Source of the DNA: Comamonas aquatica NBRC 14918
GTDB lineage: Bacteria; Pseudomonadota; Gammaproteobacteria; Burkholderiales; Burkholderiaceae_C
Assembly (NCBI RefSeq): GCF_000739875.1
Contig: NZ_BBJR01000028.1
Coordinates: 1 to 62,303, forward strand
Length of the DNA stretch: 62,303 nucleotides
Reading direction: 5' to 3'
Shown: piece by piece, positions 1 to 8,377 of the stretch
How the letters are laid out: each line of letters begins with the position of its first letter
Position numbering within the stretch: position 1 is the stretch's first letter
The notes under the pieces: generated by a model
Told to the model about the DNA's origin: nothing
What the model saw: only the letters and a program-made list of their open reading frames with translations
The model's database searches: none
Translations under genes and position numbers: made by a program

Positions 1-2
1 TG

Positions 3-209
3 GCCAAGCTGCTGGATGCGCGCAAGGTGGCCCTGCGCCAGCCGGAGCTGCTGGCCCTGGACGGCCAGACCTTGCGCATCAGCCACGCCCTGCCCTCGAC
101 CGAGGTGACGCTGCAGATCGACCACCGCACCCTGGTGCGCCTGGGCATGTATGCCGCCCGCTTCAGCGACGGCCTGCAGCAGCTGGTGACCATGCCGGGC
201 ATGCGCTGA
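3..209 (+). CDS. C-terminal end of an unidentified protein (partial)
   Basis: The reading frame is open from the left edge of the window and stops with TGA at 207-209, giving about 68 C-terminal residues. Codon use matches the neighbouring genes, and a clear terminator follows 20 bases later, which supports a real gene end. The visible part has a short beta/alpha-like stretch and ends in TMPGMR. I do not recognise the family and the N-terminus lies outside the window, so no function is proposed. Confidence 0.6.
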   Translation, partial: AKLLDARKVALRQPELLALDGQTLRISHALPSTEVTLQIDHRTLVRLGMYAARFSDGLQQLVTMPGMR

Positions 210-228
210 AGGGCCCGCCGGGCCCACA

Positions 229-256
229 AAAAAAGCCGCACGGGGTGCGGCTTTTT
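229..256 (+). terminator. Rho-independent terminator
   Basis: The stem GCCGCA/TGCGGC is extended by A/T pairs around a CGGGG loop and is followed by TTTTTG. It lies just after the partial gene and reads as a terminator on the plus strand. The A-run on the other side means it could also work for plsY on the minus strand. Confidence 0.8.
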
Positions 257-260
257 GTTT

Positions 261-310
261 GAAATTAGATAGCTGTCAGCGCTGAATGGACAAGGGCTGA
301 AGGCCAATTT
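261..310 (+). repeat. Dispersed palindromic repeat, copy 1 (forward)
   Basis: This copy defines the forward orientation: an A/T edge, GATAGCTGTCAGCGCT, a short centre, then GGGCTGAAGGCCAATTT. The same pattern recurs across the window in both orientations. It lies between a terminator and the stop codon of plsY. Confidence 0.75.
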
Positions 311-318
311 CATGCATA

Positions 319-999
319 TCAATGCTTGCGCTTGGATTTGGAGGCCGGAGCAGCGGGCGCTGTGGCGGCCTTGTCCTTCTTGCTGCCGATCTTGCTTTCC
401 TGGCCCTTGAGCAGGCGGCCGATGTTCTGCGCATGGCGCCACAGCAGCAGCGCCGACATGGCGATCACGGCCAGCAGCACCGGCTTGTCATAGGTCCACA
501 GGCTGCCGCCCAGCAGGATGTAGTAGACGGGCGCCAGCACCGCCGCCACCAGGGCCGACAGCGACGAATAGCGCGTGGTGAAGGCCACCGCCAGCCAGGT
601 CAGCAGCACGAACAGGCCCAGCCAGCCGCTGAGGCCCAGCAGCACGCCCAGCGCCGTCGCCACGCCCTTGCCGCCCTTGAACTTGAAGAACACCGGGAAC
701 AAATGGCCCAGGAAGGCGGCGATGGCCACCAGGGCCAGCGTGCCCTCGTGCAGGCCATAGTCGGGGCCCAGCAGCCGGACCAGCAGCACGGGTACCAGGC
801 CCTTGACCGCATCCAGCAACAGCGTCAGCGCCGCGGCGGCCTTGCTGCCGGAGCGCAGCACGTTCGTAGCACCGGGGTTGCCGCTGCCGTAGGTGCGTGG
901 ATCGTTCAGGCCCATGAGCGAGCTGACGATCACCGCAAACGACAGCGAGCCAATCAGATAAGCCGCGACAGCGGCCACAACGGGAAGTAAGGCGTTCAA
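319..999 (-). CDS. plsY: Glycerol-3-phosphate acyltransferase PlsY
   Basis: PlsY transfers the acyl group from acyl-phosphate to glycerol-3-phosphate at the inner membrane, the first step of phospholipid synthesis. The 226-residue protein has the usual multi-pass membrane pattern. Signature motifs are visible: GSGNPGATN at residues 38-46 and [10 protein letters not shown] at 106-115, with LLDAVKG between them. The C-terminal 30 residues are a Lys/Ala-rich cytoplasmic tail. The start MNALLPV fits the family's short N-terminus. It lies on the minus strand, about 80 bases downstream of the YbaK-type gene, so the two may be co-transcribed. Confidence 0.95.
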   Translation of the reverse strand: MNALLPVVAAVAAYLIGSLSFAVIVSSLMGLNDPRTYGSGNPGATNVLRSGSKAAAALTLLLDAVKGLVPVLLVRLLGPDYGLHEGTLALVAIAAFLGHLFPVFFKFKGGKGVATALGVLLGLSGWLGLFVLLTWLAVAFTTRYSSLSALVAAVLAPVYYILLGGSLWTYDKPVLLAVIAMSALLLWRHAQNIGRLLKGQESKIGSKKDKAATAPAAPASKSKRKH

Positions 1000-1079
1000 G
1001 ACTGCAATCCTTGCCTGCGGGTCGGCAGGCCTTGTGGTGTCGGTGGGTTACGCACGTGCGTGCGGAACCGGCAAAGGCG

Positions 1080-1577
1080 CTATTGTGCCAGCGCGCATTG
1101 CACAGGCTGGGCGCCCAGCAGCTCCACACAAACCCGGGGATCGAGCTGCACCAGAAAGCCGCGGCGTCCGCCATTGATGGCGATGCGCGGCAAATCCAGG
1201 ATGCTCTGTTCGATGTAGACCGGCAGGGCCTTGCGCGTGCCGAACGGCGACGTGCCGCCCACCAGGTAGCCGCTGTGGCGGTTGGCCACCTCGGGCTTGC
1301 ACGGCTCCACGCTCTTGGCGCCGATCTGGCGCGCCAGGTTCTTGGTCGAGACCGTGCAGTCGCCGTGCATCAGCACGATCAGCGGCTTGGTGTCCTGGTC
1401 CTGCATGACCAGGGTCTTGACCACGGTGTGCTCGTCCAGCCCCAGCTGGCGTGCGGATTCCGTGGTGCCGCCGTGCTCCACGTAGTCATAGGGGTGCTCG
1501 GTGAAGGCCACTCGGTGGGCCTTGAGCCACTGGGTGGCCGGGGTTTCACTCACATGGACTTTGTCTTTTTTGGCCAT
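1080..1577 (-). CDS. ybaK: YbaK/EbsC-type Cys-tRNA(Pro) deacylase
   Basis: Members of this family hydrolyse Cys-tRNA(Pro) mischarged by prolyl-tRNA synthetase, as free-standing editing enzymes. The 165-residue product carries the YbaK domain along its length, with the conserved GGTSPFGTRK loop and a preceding KTLVMQ strand. I chose the ATG at 1577 (MAKKDKV) because the upstream in-frame extension is Arg/Pro-rich and unlike the family. The nearest gene upstream on this strand is the aldo/keto reductase. Assignment to the YbaK family is firm; the exact tRNA specificity is inferred. Confidence 0.88.
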   Translation of the reverse strand: MAKKDKVHVSETPATQWLKAHRVAFTEHPYDYVEHGGTTESARQLGLDEHTVVKTLVMQDQDTKPLIVLMHGDCTVSTKNLARQIGAKSVEPCKPEVANRHSGYLVGGTSPFGTRKALPVYIEQSILDLPRIAINGGRRGFLVQLDPRVCVELLGAQPVQCALAQ

Positions 1578-1674
1578 GGCTAGCTCAGCAATCCAAGAAA
1601 CAACGCGGCGGCGCGCCTGGCACGCCGCCGACCCGGCTGGTGTGGGCCCGAACCTGCCGGGCCGCACACCCGGC

Positions 1675-2748
1675 TCACTGGCCCGGGTCGCGGTACTTCC
1701 AGCGGTACAGGTCGATCTGCTCCAGCAGCTCGGGGGTCAGCGTCACGCTCCAGGCGTCGAGGTTGTCCTCGAGCTGGGCCAGGCTGGTCACACCGATGAT
1801 GGTGCTGGCCACGCGCCAGTTGCGGTAGCAGAAGGCCAGCGCCAGCTGCGTGGGCGTCAGGCCGTGCGTGCGCGCCAGGTGGTTGTAGACGCGGGCAGCG
1901 TCCAGCGCCTCGGGCCGGCCCCAGCGCTGCTTTTGCACCGAGGGGTAGGACAGGCGGGTGCCCTGGGGCGCACGCGGGCCGGTGGTGCCACCGGCGTCGT
2001 ACTTGCCGGTCAGCAGGCCGATGCCCAGCGGCGAATAGGCCAGCAGACCCACGTCCAGGCGGTGGCAGCTTTCGTCCATGCCGTTTTCCCAGCTGCGGTT
2101 GATCAGGCAGTAAGGGTTCTGCACGCTGGCCACGCGCGGCAGGCCGTATTGCTCGGCCAGGCGCACGAACTCGTGCACGCCATACGGGGTTTCGTTGGAC
2201 AGGCCGATCGCACGCACCTTGCCCTGCTGCACCAGCTTGGCCAGGGTCTCCAGCTGCGTGTGGATGGAGGTCTGCGTGACTTCCTTGGCCGGGTCGTAGT
2301 ACAGGTTGCCAAAGGCCGGCACATGGCGCTCGGGCCAGTGGATCTGGTAGAGATCGATCACCTCGGTCTGCAGGCGGCGCAGGCTGCCCTCGCAGGAAGC
2401 GACGATGTCCGCCGCCGTCATGCCCTGGCCGTCGCGGATCCACGGCATGCCGCGCGAGGGGCCTGCCACCTTGCTGGCCAGCACCACCTGCTGGCGGGCC
2501 CCGGGGCGCGCCTGGAACCAGCGGCCGATGATGCGCTCGGTCGCACCATAGGTCTCCTGGCGTGCCGGCACGGCGTACATCTCGGCCGTGTCCCAGAAAT
2601 TCACGCCGCGCTCCAGCGCGCGGTCCATGATGGCGAAGGCATCGGCCTCGCTCACCTGTTCGCCAAAGGTCATGGTGCCGAGACAGATCGGACTGACCAT
2701 CAGGTCGCTGCGGCCCAGCCGCACGGGGTTCATCGCTGCAGTATTCAT
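1675..2748 (-). CDS. tas: NADP-dependent aldo/keto reductase, Tas-like
   Basis: This is a (beta/alpha)8-barrel oxidoreductase of the aldo/keto reductase superfamily, and it resembles E. coli Tas. The catalytic tetrad is visible: Asp53 and Tyr58 in NFWDTAEMY, Lys93 in LASKVAG and His137 in LYQIHWP. The cofactor-binding loop near the end includes STIIGVTS. Length (357 residues) matches Tas (about 346). A second ATG lies five codons downstream. The physiological substrate is unknown; E. coli tas was found as a suppressor of tyrosine auxotrophy under starvation. It is divergent from the hydrolase gene at 2820. Confidence 0.85.
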   Translation of the reverse strand: MNTAAMNPVRLGRSDLMVSPICLGTMTFGEQVSEADAFAIMDRALERGVNFWDTAEMYAVPARQETYGATERIIGRWFQARPGARQQVVLASKVAGPSRGMPWIRDGQGMTAADIVASCEGSLRRLQTEVIDLYQIHWPERHVPAFGNLYYDPAKEVTQTSIHTQLETLAKLVQQGKVRAIGLSNETPYGVHEFVRLAEQYGLPRVASVQNPYCLINRSWENGMDESCHRLDVGLLAYSPLGIGLLTGKYDAGGTTGPRAPQGTRLSYPSVQKQRWGRPEALDAARVYNHLARTHGLTPTQLALAFCYRNWRVASTIIGVTSLAQLEDNLDAWSVTLTPELLEQIDLYRWKYRDPGQ

Positions 2749-2819
2749 GGCTGCAAAGTGTAGTGCGCCCCGTCGCGGCCTTGACTGCGGTCACGCGGCA
2801 AGCCCCCAATAATTGGGCC

Positions 2820-3743
2820 ATGTACACCGTTTTGCGCCCCGCCACCCCCATCGACCTGCCCCTGCGCCACCTGCGCTACCGCGTGCGCACCTGGGGCCAG
2901 CCCCAGGCCGGCGTGCCGCCGCTGGTGCTGCTGCACGGCTGGATGGACGTGGGCGCGTCCTACCAGTTCGTGGTCGATGCCTTCAGCGCCGATTTCTACC
3001 GCGGCCGCCACATCATCGCGCCGGACTGGCGCGGCTTTGGCCACAGCCTGCCGCCCGCGCCCTGCGACCACTACAGCTTTGCCGACTACCTGGGCGACCT
3101 GGACGCGCTGCTGGACCACTACGCCCCGGACGGCCAGGCCGTGGACCTGGTCGGCCACAGCATGGGCGGCAACGTGGCCATGCTGTACGCGGGTGCCCGG
3201 ACGGCGCGCATCCGCCGCCTGGTGAACCTGGAAGGCTTCGGGCTGCCGGCGACGCGCCCGCAGCAGGCCCCGGGCCGCATGGGCCAGTGGCTGGACGAGT
3301 TGCAGCAGCTGCGCGCCGGCGCCATCCAGCTCAAGACCTACGACAGCGTCCAGGATGTGGCCGCGCGCCTGCGCAAGACCAACCGCCGCCTGGATGCCGA
3401 CAAGGCCCTGTGGCTGGCCCACGAATGGGCCGCCCCCGATGCGCAGGGGCGCTGGGCCATCCTGGGCGATGCCGCGCACAAGGTGGTCAACCCCCTGCTG
3501 TTCCGCGTGGACGAGGTGCTGGCACACTACGCCGCCATCACCGCGCCGGTGCTGGCCCTGGAAGCCAGCGACGACAGCCTGGGCCAGTGGTGGAAGGACC
3601 GCTTCGACCTGGCCGAATACCACACCCGCCTGCAGTCCGTGCCGCGCTGCGAGATCGGCCGCATCGAGGATGCCGGCCACATGCTGCACCACGACCAGCC
3701 GCAGCAGGTGGCCCAGCGCATCGAGGATTTCTGCCGCGCCTGA
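2820..3743 (+). CDS. Alpha/beta-fold hydrolase
   Basis: The 307-residue product has a standard alpha/beta hydrolase layout: an oxyanion-hole strand LVLLHGWMD near residue 38, the nucleophile elbow GHSMGG with Ser114, and the catalytic His287 in DAGHMLHH close to the C-terminus. The ATG at 2820 (MYTVLRP) was chosen because it starts just before the first predicted strand. No signal peptide is seen, so it should be cytoplasmic. The substrate cannot be read from the sequence; esterase or hydrolytic ring cleavage are both possible. It is divergent from the aldo/keto reductase gene with 71 bases between the starts. Confidence 0.85.
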   Translation: MYTVLRPATPIDLPLRHLRYRVRTWGQPQAGVPPLVLLHGWMDVGASYQFVVDAFSADFYRGRHIIAPDWRGFGHSLPPAPCDHYSFADYLGDLDALLDHYAPDGQAVDLVGHSMGGNVAMLYAGARTARIRRLVNLEGFGLPATRPQQAPGRMGQWLDELQQLRAGAIQLKTYDSVQDVAARLRKTNRRLDADKALWLAHEWAAPDAQGRWAILGDAAHKVVNPLLFRVDEVLAHYAAITAPVLALEASDDSLGQWWKDRFDLAEYHTRLQSVPRCEIGRIEDAGHMLHHDQPQQVAQRIEDFCRA

Positions 3744-3903
3744 AGTCAGGGGGACCGGGACGGCCGCTGCGGCGCCGCTGCTGCGGGCGACGCCCTCGCC
3801 TAGAGGCGCCCTGGCTGGGCCTTATCGCAGGGACCTGCTGCCTGCCGCTGGGCGCCGCGTCCCGGCCGTCCATCCCCCACGGGCCAGGTCACGCCAGCAG
3901 CTC

Positions 3904-3953
3904 TAAATCAGAAGCTGCCTGCGCTGGCATTTCAAGGCTTTACGGTACATTTA
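3904..3953 (+). repeat. Dispersed palindromic repeat, degenerate copy (forward)
   Basis: AAATCAGAAGCTGCCTGCGCTG followed by an A/T-rich right end resembles the left half of the repeat at 261-310, but the right half has decayed. Confidence 0.4.
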
Positions 3954-4026
3954 TGCCCAGAATCCTTGATCCGCATGCGCAAGCCGCTCTTGTTTTTGCG
4001 TGTGCCTTCCCTGAAAGCCTGCTGCC

Positions 4027-4407
4027 ATGTGGCTCACTGACCTGTTGCGCAAACTCACCAAAGGCCCGGACGTGGGCGAAACCTTCCGCGACTACATCGG
4101 CTGCTATGTCTACGGCACCGAAGTCAGCGGTTCCGGCCAGCCGCAGTACGTGGGCGCGCCCACCACGGTGGCTCAGCTGGAGACCGAGGTGCGCGCCTAC
4201 CTGCAGGACTTCCTCAGCACCCAGCAGCAGTTGGACAGCCCCGACGCGCGCACCGTGCAGGCCCTGCTGGCCGCGCTGCCCCAGCGCCTGGCCGCCCACC
4301 TGGGGGGCGACATGCAGCAGCCCTTCATCGTGCTGGGCGGGGTGGAGATGTTCGTGCGCAAGGGCGTGCGCCAGCGCCACAAGCAACACGGAAAGTTTGT
4401 CGAATAA
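4027..4407 (+). CDS. Conserved-looking hypothetical protein, 126 residues
   Basis: This is a soluble-looking protein starting MWLTDLLRKL, with a helix-rich middle (residues 50-90) and a C-terminal GGVEMFVRKG segment. No signal peptide or membrane segment is present. Codon use, strong third-position GC and tight spacing (75 bases) to the kinase gene downstream argue for a real gene. I do not recognise the family. Its position directly ahead of the ChpA-like kinase suggests, but does not prove, a shared transcript. Confidence 0.7.
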   Translation: MWLTDLLRKLTKGPDVGETFRDYIGCYVYGTEVSGSGQPQYVGAPTTVAQLETEVRAYLQDFLSTQQQLDSPDARTVQALLAALPQRLAAHLGGDMQQPFIVLGGVEMFVRKGVRQRHKQHGKFVE

Positions 4408-4482
4408 GCCCCGGCGCGCCCGCTGGCGCGGCCTATAGTTCCAGCTTTGCCACGACCGCCCGTTCCGCGCCCCGTTTGCCCC

Positions 4483-7400
4483 ATGACCGAGACCGCGCAG
4501 CCCACTACCTCCCCTGCCCCGCTGGACCCGCGCCAGTTGCTCCTGCCCGCCATGGCCGCCATGGCCAGCGACGTGGCGCAGCTGCTGCCCCCAGCCGATG
4601 CCATGCAGGCGATGCAGGCCCAGCAGGTGCTGCAGCAGCTGGGCAATGCCTCCCGGGTGCTGGGCCTGCAGGGCCTGGCGGCCTTCATGCAGGGCCTGCG
4701 GGCACCGCTGCAGCAGCTGTCCGCTGGCGGCGAGCCCCTGGCCGGCAAGACCGGGGAACTGCTGGCCCTGGCGGCCCGCGATGCGCAGCGCTTCGTGCAG
4801 GCCCTGGAGAACGCCGAGCCCACGTCCCCCCACACCCTGTTTCCCAGCTACCGTGCGCTGATCAAGCTGGGCGGCAAGGACACGGCCCACCCGGCCGACC
4901 TCTGGGATGACCCCTGGCCCCAGACCTCGCTGCCCGCGCCCGAGGACGTGCCCGCCGTGGCCCCCAGCGTGGCGGTGCGCGCCGTCTGGGACCAGCACAC
5001 GCTGGCCCTGCTGCAGGCATCCAGCCTGTCCAGCTGCCAGCCGTTGCGGGCCGCCAGCCTGGGCCTGGCCGCCCACGCGCTGGACGGCACCGTCTGGCAA
5101 CTGGCGGCCGCCTGGCTGGAGAGCCTGGAGCAGGAGCTGCTGGAGCTGGACATCTACGCCAAGCGCCTGGCCTCGCGGCTGCTGTCGCACTACGCCAGCT
5201 ACGCCAAGGGCCAGTCCGCGCCGCCGCCGGCGCTGCTGCGCGATCTGCAGTTCTTCTGCGCCCAGGCCCTGGCCCGTGCCACGCAGCGCGGCGCCAGCCT
5301 GCCGCCCACGCTGGCCCGGGTGCAGCAGCACTGCGCCCCGGGGGCCGAAGCGCCCCCGCCGGACACCGATACCGCCAGCGCCGACACACCGGCCAGCCCG
5401 CCCCCGGCACCGGCCCCTGTGGCGCCACCACCGCCCAGCCTGCCGGCCTTCCAGGCCGCCCCGGAAATCCTGCCCACGGCCTCGCTGGGCCAAGGCCTGG
5501 CCAGCACCGCGCAGATCGAGCCCGATCTGGCCTTCCTGCAAGAGGCCGAGCTGTTGTCGCAAGAGCTGGAAGCCCGCATCACCGCCTGGCGCGCCGACCC
5601 GGCCAGCGCGCTGCACCCCGACACCGACGCCCTGGCCCAGGCCCTGTCCCACCTGGCCTGGTCCTCGGGCTGCACCGAAATCGCATCGCTGGCGCACCTG
5701 CTGCAGCGCTGCCTGCAGCGCATGCCTGCACAGGCCAGCCCGGCCCAGCGGCAAAGCTGCCAGCACGCCAGCGACGAAATGCGCCGCCTGCTGCACCAGT
5801 TCGCGGCTGGCTTTCTGCGCCGCGCCCACCCGCAGGTGATGGAGGCCTTGCACCAGCTGTACGCCAGCCTGCCCGTGCCCAGCACGCCACAGGACGCCCT
5901 GCCGGCCGCTGTGGACAACGCCCCGGACGCACAGGCGCAGGACGACACCACCGCTGCTGCGGACACGGACACCCCGCCACAGACCACCGCCGACACCCTG
6001 GCCGAGCCGACCGTGGAAGTGGCGAATGCCGCCCCCGTGCTCGATGCCATGCATTTCTCCGTTTTTGAAGAGGAAATGCTGGCCGTCTGGCCACGGCTGC
6101 AGGCGGCACTCAAGCAGTGGCTGCAGACCACCACCGACAGCGCGGCGCGCCAGACCGTGCTGCGCTGCCTGCACACCCTCAAGGGCAGTGCCCGCCTGGC
6201 AGGAGCCATGGCCTGGGCCAGCCAGGTGCATGCGCTGGAGGGCCTGGCCCTGGAGGTGCAGTCCGAAGCCGGCCCACGCGGCCCGGCTTCGCTGCAGCCG
6301 CCGCTGGAGGCCTTGCGCATCGCCTTTGTCGCCCTGCAGCAGGAGATGGCCGACCGCCACCCCGAGCGCCTTGCCCAGCGCTGGCAGCACAACCCGCTGG
6401 ACACCGTCACCCGCCACGCCCAGGCGCTGTGGGCCACGCACGACGCGGGCAGCAGCGCCCTGGCCGCCAGCCAGTTGAGCCTCCACGCCCTGGCCAGCGG
6501 CCTGCAACAGCTGCGCCACCACATCAAGGACTGCGCCGCCTGGGCCGACACCTTGATGCTGCACGGCGACCTGGAGCTGCCCTACGAGTGGCACGAAGAA
6601 CTGCACGCCCTGGTGCAAGCCCTGGACCGCTGCACCGACGACGCGGACACCGTGCACCAGCAGTTGCAGCACAGCCTGGCCGACACCCACAACGCGCTGA
6701 ACACCCAGGGCGGCCACCTACGGGCCTTGCAGCACACGCTGCTGTACGCCCGCCTGGTGCCGCTGAGCCACTGGCAGGAGCGCCTGGACAGCTGCGTGCA
6801 GCTGGCCGCACAGGACACCGCCAAGACCGTGGAGCTGGTCTGGCAGGACGGTGAGGCCCTGCTGGAGCGCAGCGTGGCCGACGCCCTGACCCCGGCGCTG
6901 GAGCACCTGCTGCGCAACTGCGTGGCCCACGGCCTGGAAACACCCGCACAGCGCAGCGCCGCCCGCAAGCCGGAGACCGGACGCATCCAGCTCAGCGTGC
7001 ACCCCCAGGGCACCCAGCAGATCCTGCGCCTGCAGGACGACGGCCGCGGCCTGGATGTGCCCGCCATCCGCAGCAAGGCCCAGGCCCTGGGCCTGCTGCC
7101 CGCCGACGCGGTGGTGGACAACGACCGGGCCGCCGCCCTGATCCTGCACCCGGGCCTGAGCACCGCCACGGCCGTCACCGAGCTGGCGGGCCGCGGCATT
7201 GGCATGGACGTGGTCGCCGACACCATCACCCAGCTGGGCGGCAGCCTGCGCATCAGCAGCACCGCGGGACAGGGCTGCTGCTTTGACATCTGCCTGCCCG
7301 CGCCCCCTCAGGTCGAGCAGGTGCTGGCCCTGCGTGCCGGCAGCTGGCGCGTGGCCCTGCCGGCGCGTGCCCTGGAAAGCGTGCGCCGCGTGCCGGCCGC

Positions 7401-8160
7401 CGTGGCCGAACAGGCGCTGGCGCAGGGCATGCTGAACGATGAGGCCACCGGCCCGCTGCCCCTCTACTGGGCCGGGGCCGTCTGGCAGCAATCTGCGCGC
7501 AGCCTGGAGCCCGCCCTCGACGGCATGCGCAGCCTGCTGATCGTGCGCAGCGACACCGCGCGCTGGGGCTTGCTGGTGGATGAGATCCTGGGCACGCAGG
7601 AGGTCACACTGCAGGCGCCGGCGGAGCTGGCCGTGCCGGTGCCCGGACTGCTGGGGATTGCCGCGCAGCCCAGCGGCCAGGTGCTGCAGGTCTATGATCC
7701 TGCCGCCGTGCTGGGGGCCCATGAGGCGCGCCAGCTGGCGCAGCAAAGCCACGCCGCGCCGCCGCCGTCCAGCGCGGCCGAACCGCTGCGCCCCCTGGTG
7801 CTGCTGGCCGATGATTCGCTGAGCGTGCGCCGCCTGGCCCAGCACCTGCTGCAATCCAGCGGCTACCGCGTGGAAACCGCCGAGGACGGCCTGCAGGCCT
7901 TGCACACGCTGGAAAACGGCGAAGTGCCAGCACTGCTGATTGCCGACATCGAGATGCCGGACATGGACGGCCTGGAACTGCTGCGCCGCCTGCGCGCGAC
8001 CGAGCGCTTCCAGCGCCTGCCCGTGGTCATGCTGACTGCCCACAGCGCCGGCCCGGTCAGCCACCAGGCGATCGACCTGGGGGCGCAGGCGTTTCTGACC
8101 AAGCCCTATTCCCCCAACGAGCTGCTGGCCGTGGTGCGCCGCTTCGTCCAAATCCCCTGA
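4483..8160 (+). CDS. ChpA/CheA-like hybrid histidine kinase with C-terminal receiver
   Basis: This 1225-residue kinase relays phosphate from a phosphotransfer His to a receiver, as in the type IV pilus Chp system. The order is: an N-terminal FimL-like helical region with a Pro-rich linker near 290-325; a degenerate phosphotransfer-like segment near 385-420 that lacks HxxKG; a true Hpt domain with HTLKGS and His564; an ATPase domain with the N box near 808, DDGRGLD near 852 and GRGIGMD near 903; a CheW-like domain; and a receiver with Asp1155 in ADIEMPDMDG and Lys in FLTKPYS. The start MTETAQP was preferred over an upstream Pro-rich extension. No pilGHIJ or che genes flank it, so its partners must be encoded elsewhere. 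Confidence 0.88.
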   Translation: MTETAQPTTSPAPLDPRQLLLPAMAAMASDVAQLLPPADAMQAMQAQQVLQQLGNASRVLGLQGLAAFMQGLRAPLQQLSAGGEPLAGKTGELLALAARDAQRFVQALENAEPTSPHTLFPSYRALIKLGGKDTAHPADLWDDPWPQTSLPAPEDVPAVAPSVAVRAVWDQHTLALLQASSLSSCQPLRAASLGLAAHALDGTVWQLAAAWLESLEQELLELDIYAKRLASRLLSHYASYAKGQSAPPPALLRDLQFFCAQALARATQRGASLPPTLARVQQHCAPGAEAPPPDTDTASADTPASPPPAPAPVAPPPPSLPAFQAAPEILPTASLGQGLASTAQIEPDLAFLQEAELLSQELEARITAWRADPASALHPDTDALAQALSHLAWSSGCTEIASLAHLLQRCLQRMPAQASPAQRQSCQHASDEMRRLLHQFAAGFLRRAHPQVMEALHQLYASLPVPSTPQDALPAAVDNAPDAQAQDDTTAAADTDTPPQTTADTLAEPTVEVANAAPVLDAMHFSVFEEEMLAVWPRLQAALKQWLQTTTDSAARQTVLRCLHTLKGSARLAGAMAWASQVHALEGLALEVQSEAGPRGPASLQPPLEALRIAFVALQQEMADRHPERLAQRWQHNPLDTVTRHAQALWATHDAGSSALAASQLSLHALASGLQQLRHHIKDCAAWADTLMLHGDLELPYEWHEELHALVQALDRCTDDADTVHQQLQHSLADTHNALNTQGGHLRALQHTLLYARLVPLSHWQERLDSCVQLAAQDTAKTVELVWQDGEALLERSVADALTPALEHLLRNCVAHGLETPAQRSAARKPETGRIQLSVHPQGTQQILRLQDDGRGLDVPAIRSKAQALGLLPADAVVDNDRAAALILHPGLSTATAVTELAGRGIGMDVVADTITQLGGSLRISSTAGQGCCFDICLPAPPQVEQVLALRAGSWRVALPARALESVRRVPAAVAEQALAQGMLNDEATGPLPLYWAGAVWQQSARSLEPALDGMRSLLIVRSDTARWGLLVDEILGTQEVTLQAPAELAVPVPGLLGIAAQPSGQVLQVYDPAAVLGAHEARQLAQQSHAAPPPSSAAEPLRPLVLLADDSLSVRRLAQHLLQSSGYRVETAEDGLQALHTLENGEVPALLIADIEMPDMDGLELLRRLRATERFQRLPVVMLTAHSAGPVSHQAIDLGAQAFLTKPYSPNELLAVVRRFVQIP

Positions 8161-8291
8161 TCGGCCACCACAGGCCGTGACCCTGCGCCCGTTCGTCACA
8201 AAAAATACAACACTTTACAAACAGCGGTTGCCTCCTACATTTCACCGGAATCGCCGTGACTACGCTCCCCTCTGATCTGCCTGTCGCGCAG

Positions 8292-8374
8292 TAGCTCCCG
8301 GCAGCAACCCAGGTGGGTTGCACGTCTGAGACGGAGAGCTATCCGCTCGCGCCCCATGCAGTTCCTAGGAGCTA
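8292..8374 (+). promoter_or_regulatory. Candidate structured 5' leader of the PAS chemoreceptor gene
   Basis: TAGCTC (8292-8297) can pair with GAGCTA (8336-8341), enclosing two hairpins: GCAACCC/GGGTTGC around AGGT (8304-8321) and CGTC/GACG around TGA (8323-8333). The same 5' segment, extended to TAGCTCC (8292-8298), can instead pair with GGAGCTA (8368-8374), which contains the ribosome binding site AGGAG of the next gene. The two pairings exclude each other, as in a translational switch. This comes from base pairing by eye only and matches no riboswitch class I know. Confidence 0.4.
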
Positions 8375-8377
8375 CGG

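Noticed and set aside
3940..6717. A 925-codon open frame antisense to the ChpA-like kinase gene
   Set aside because: It is rich in Gly/Gln/Val/Ala low-complexity sequence typical of the antisense of GC-rich genes, has no recognisable domain, and lies opposite a clear kinase.
8292..8374. Class I c-di-GMP riboswitch before the PAS receptor gene
   Set aside because: The three-way junction is similar in outline, but the conserved bases and tetraloop/receptor features of that class are absent.
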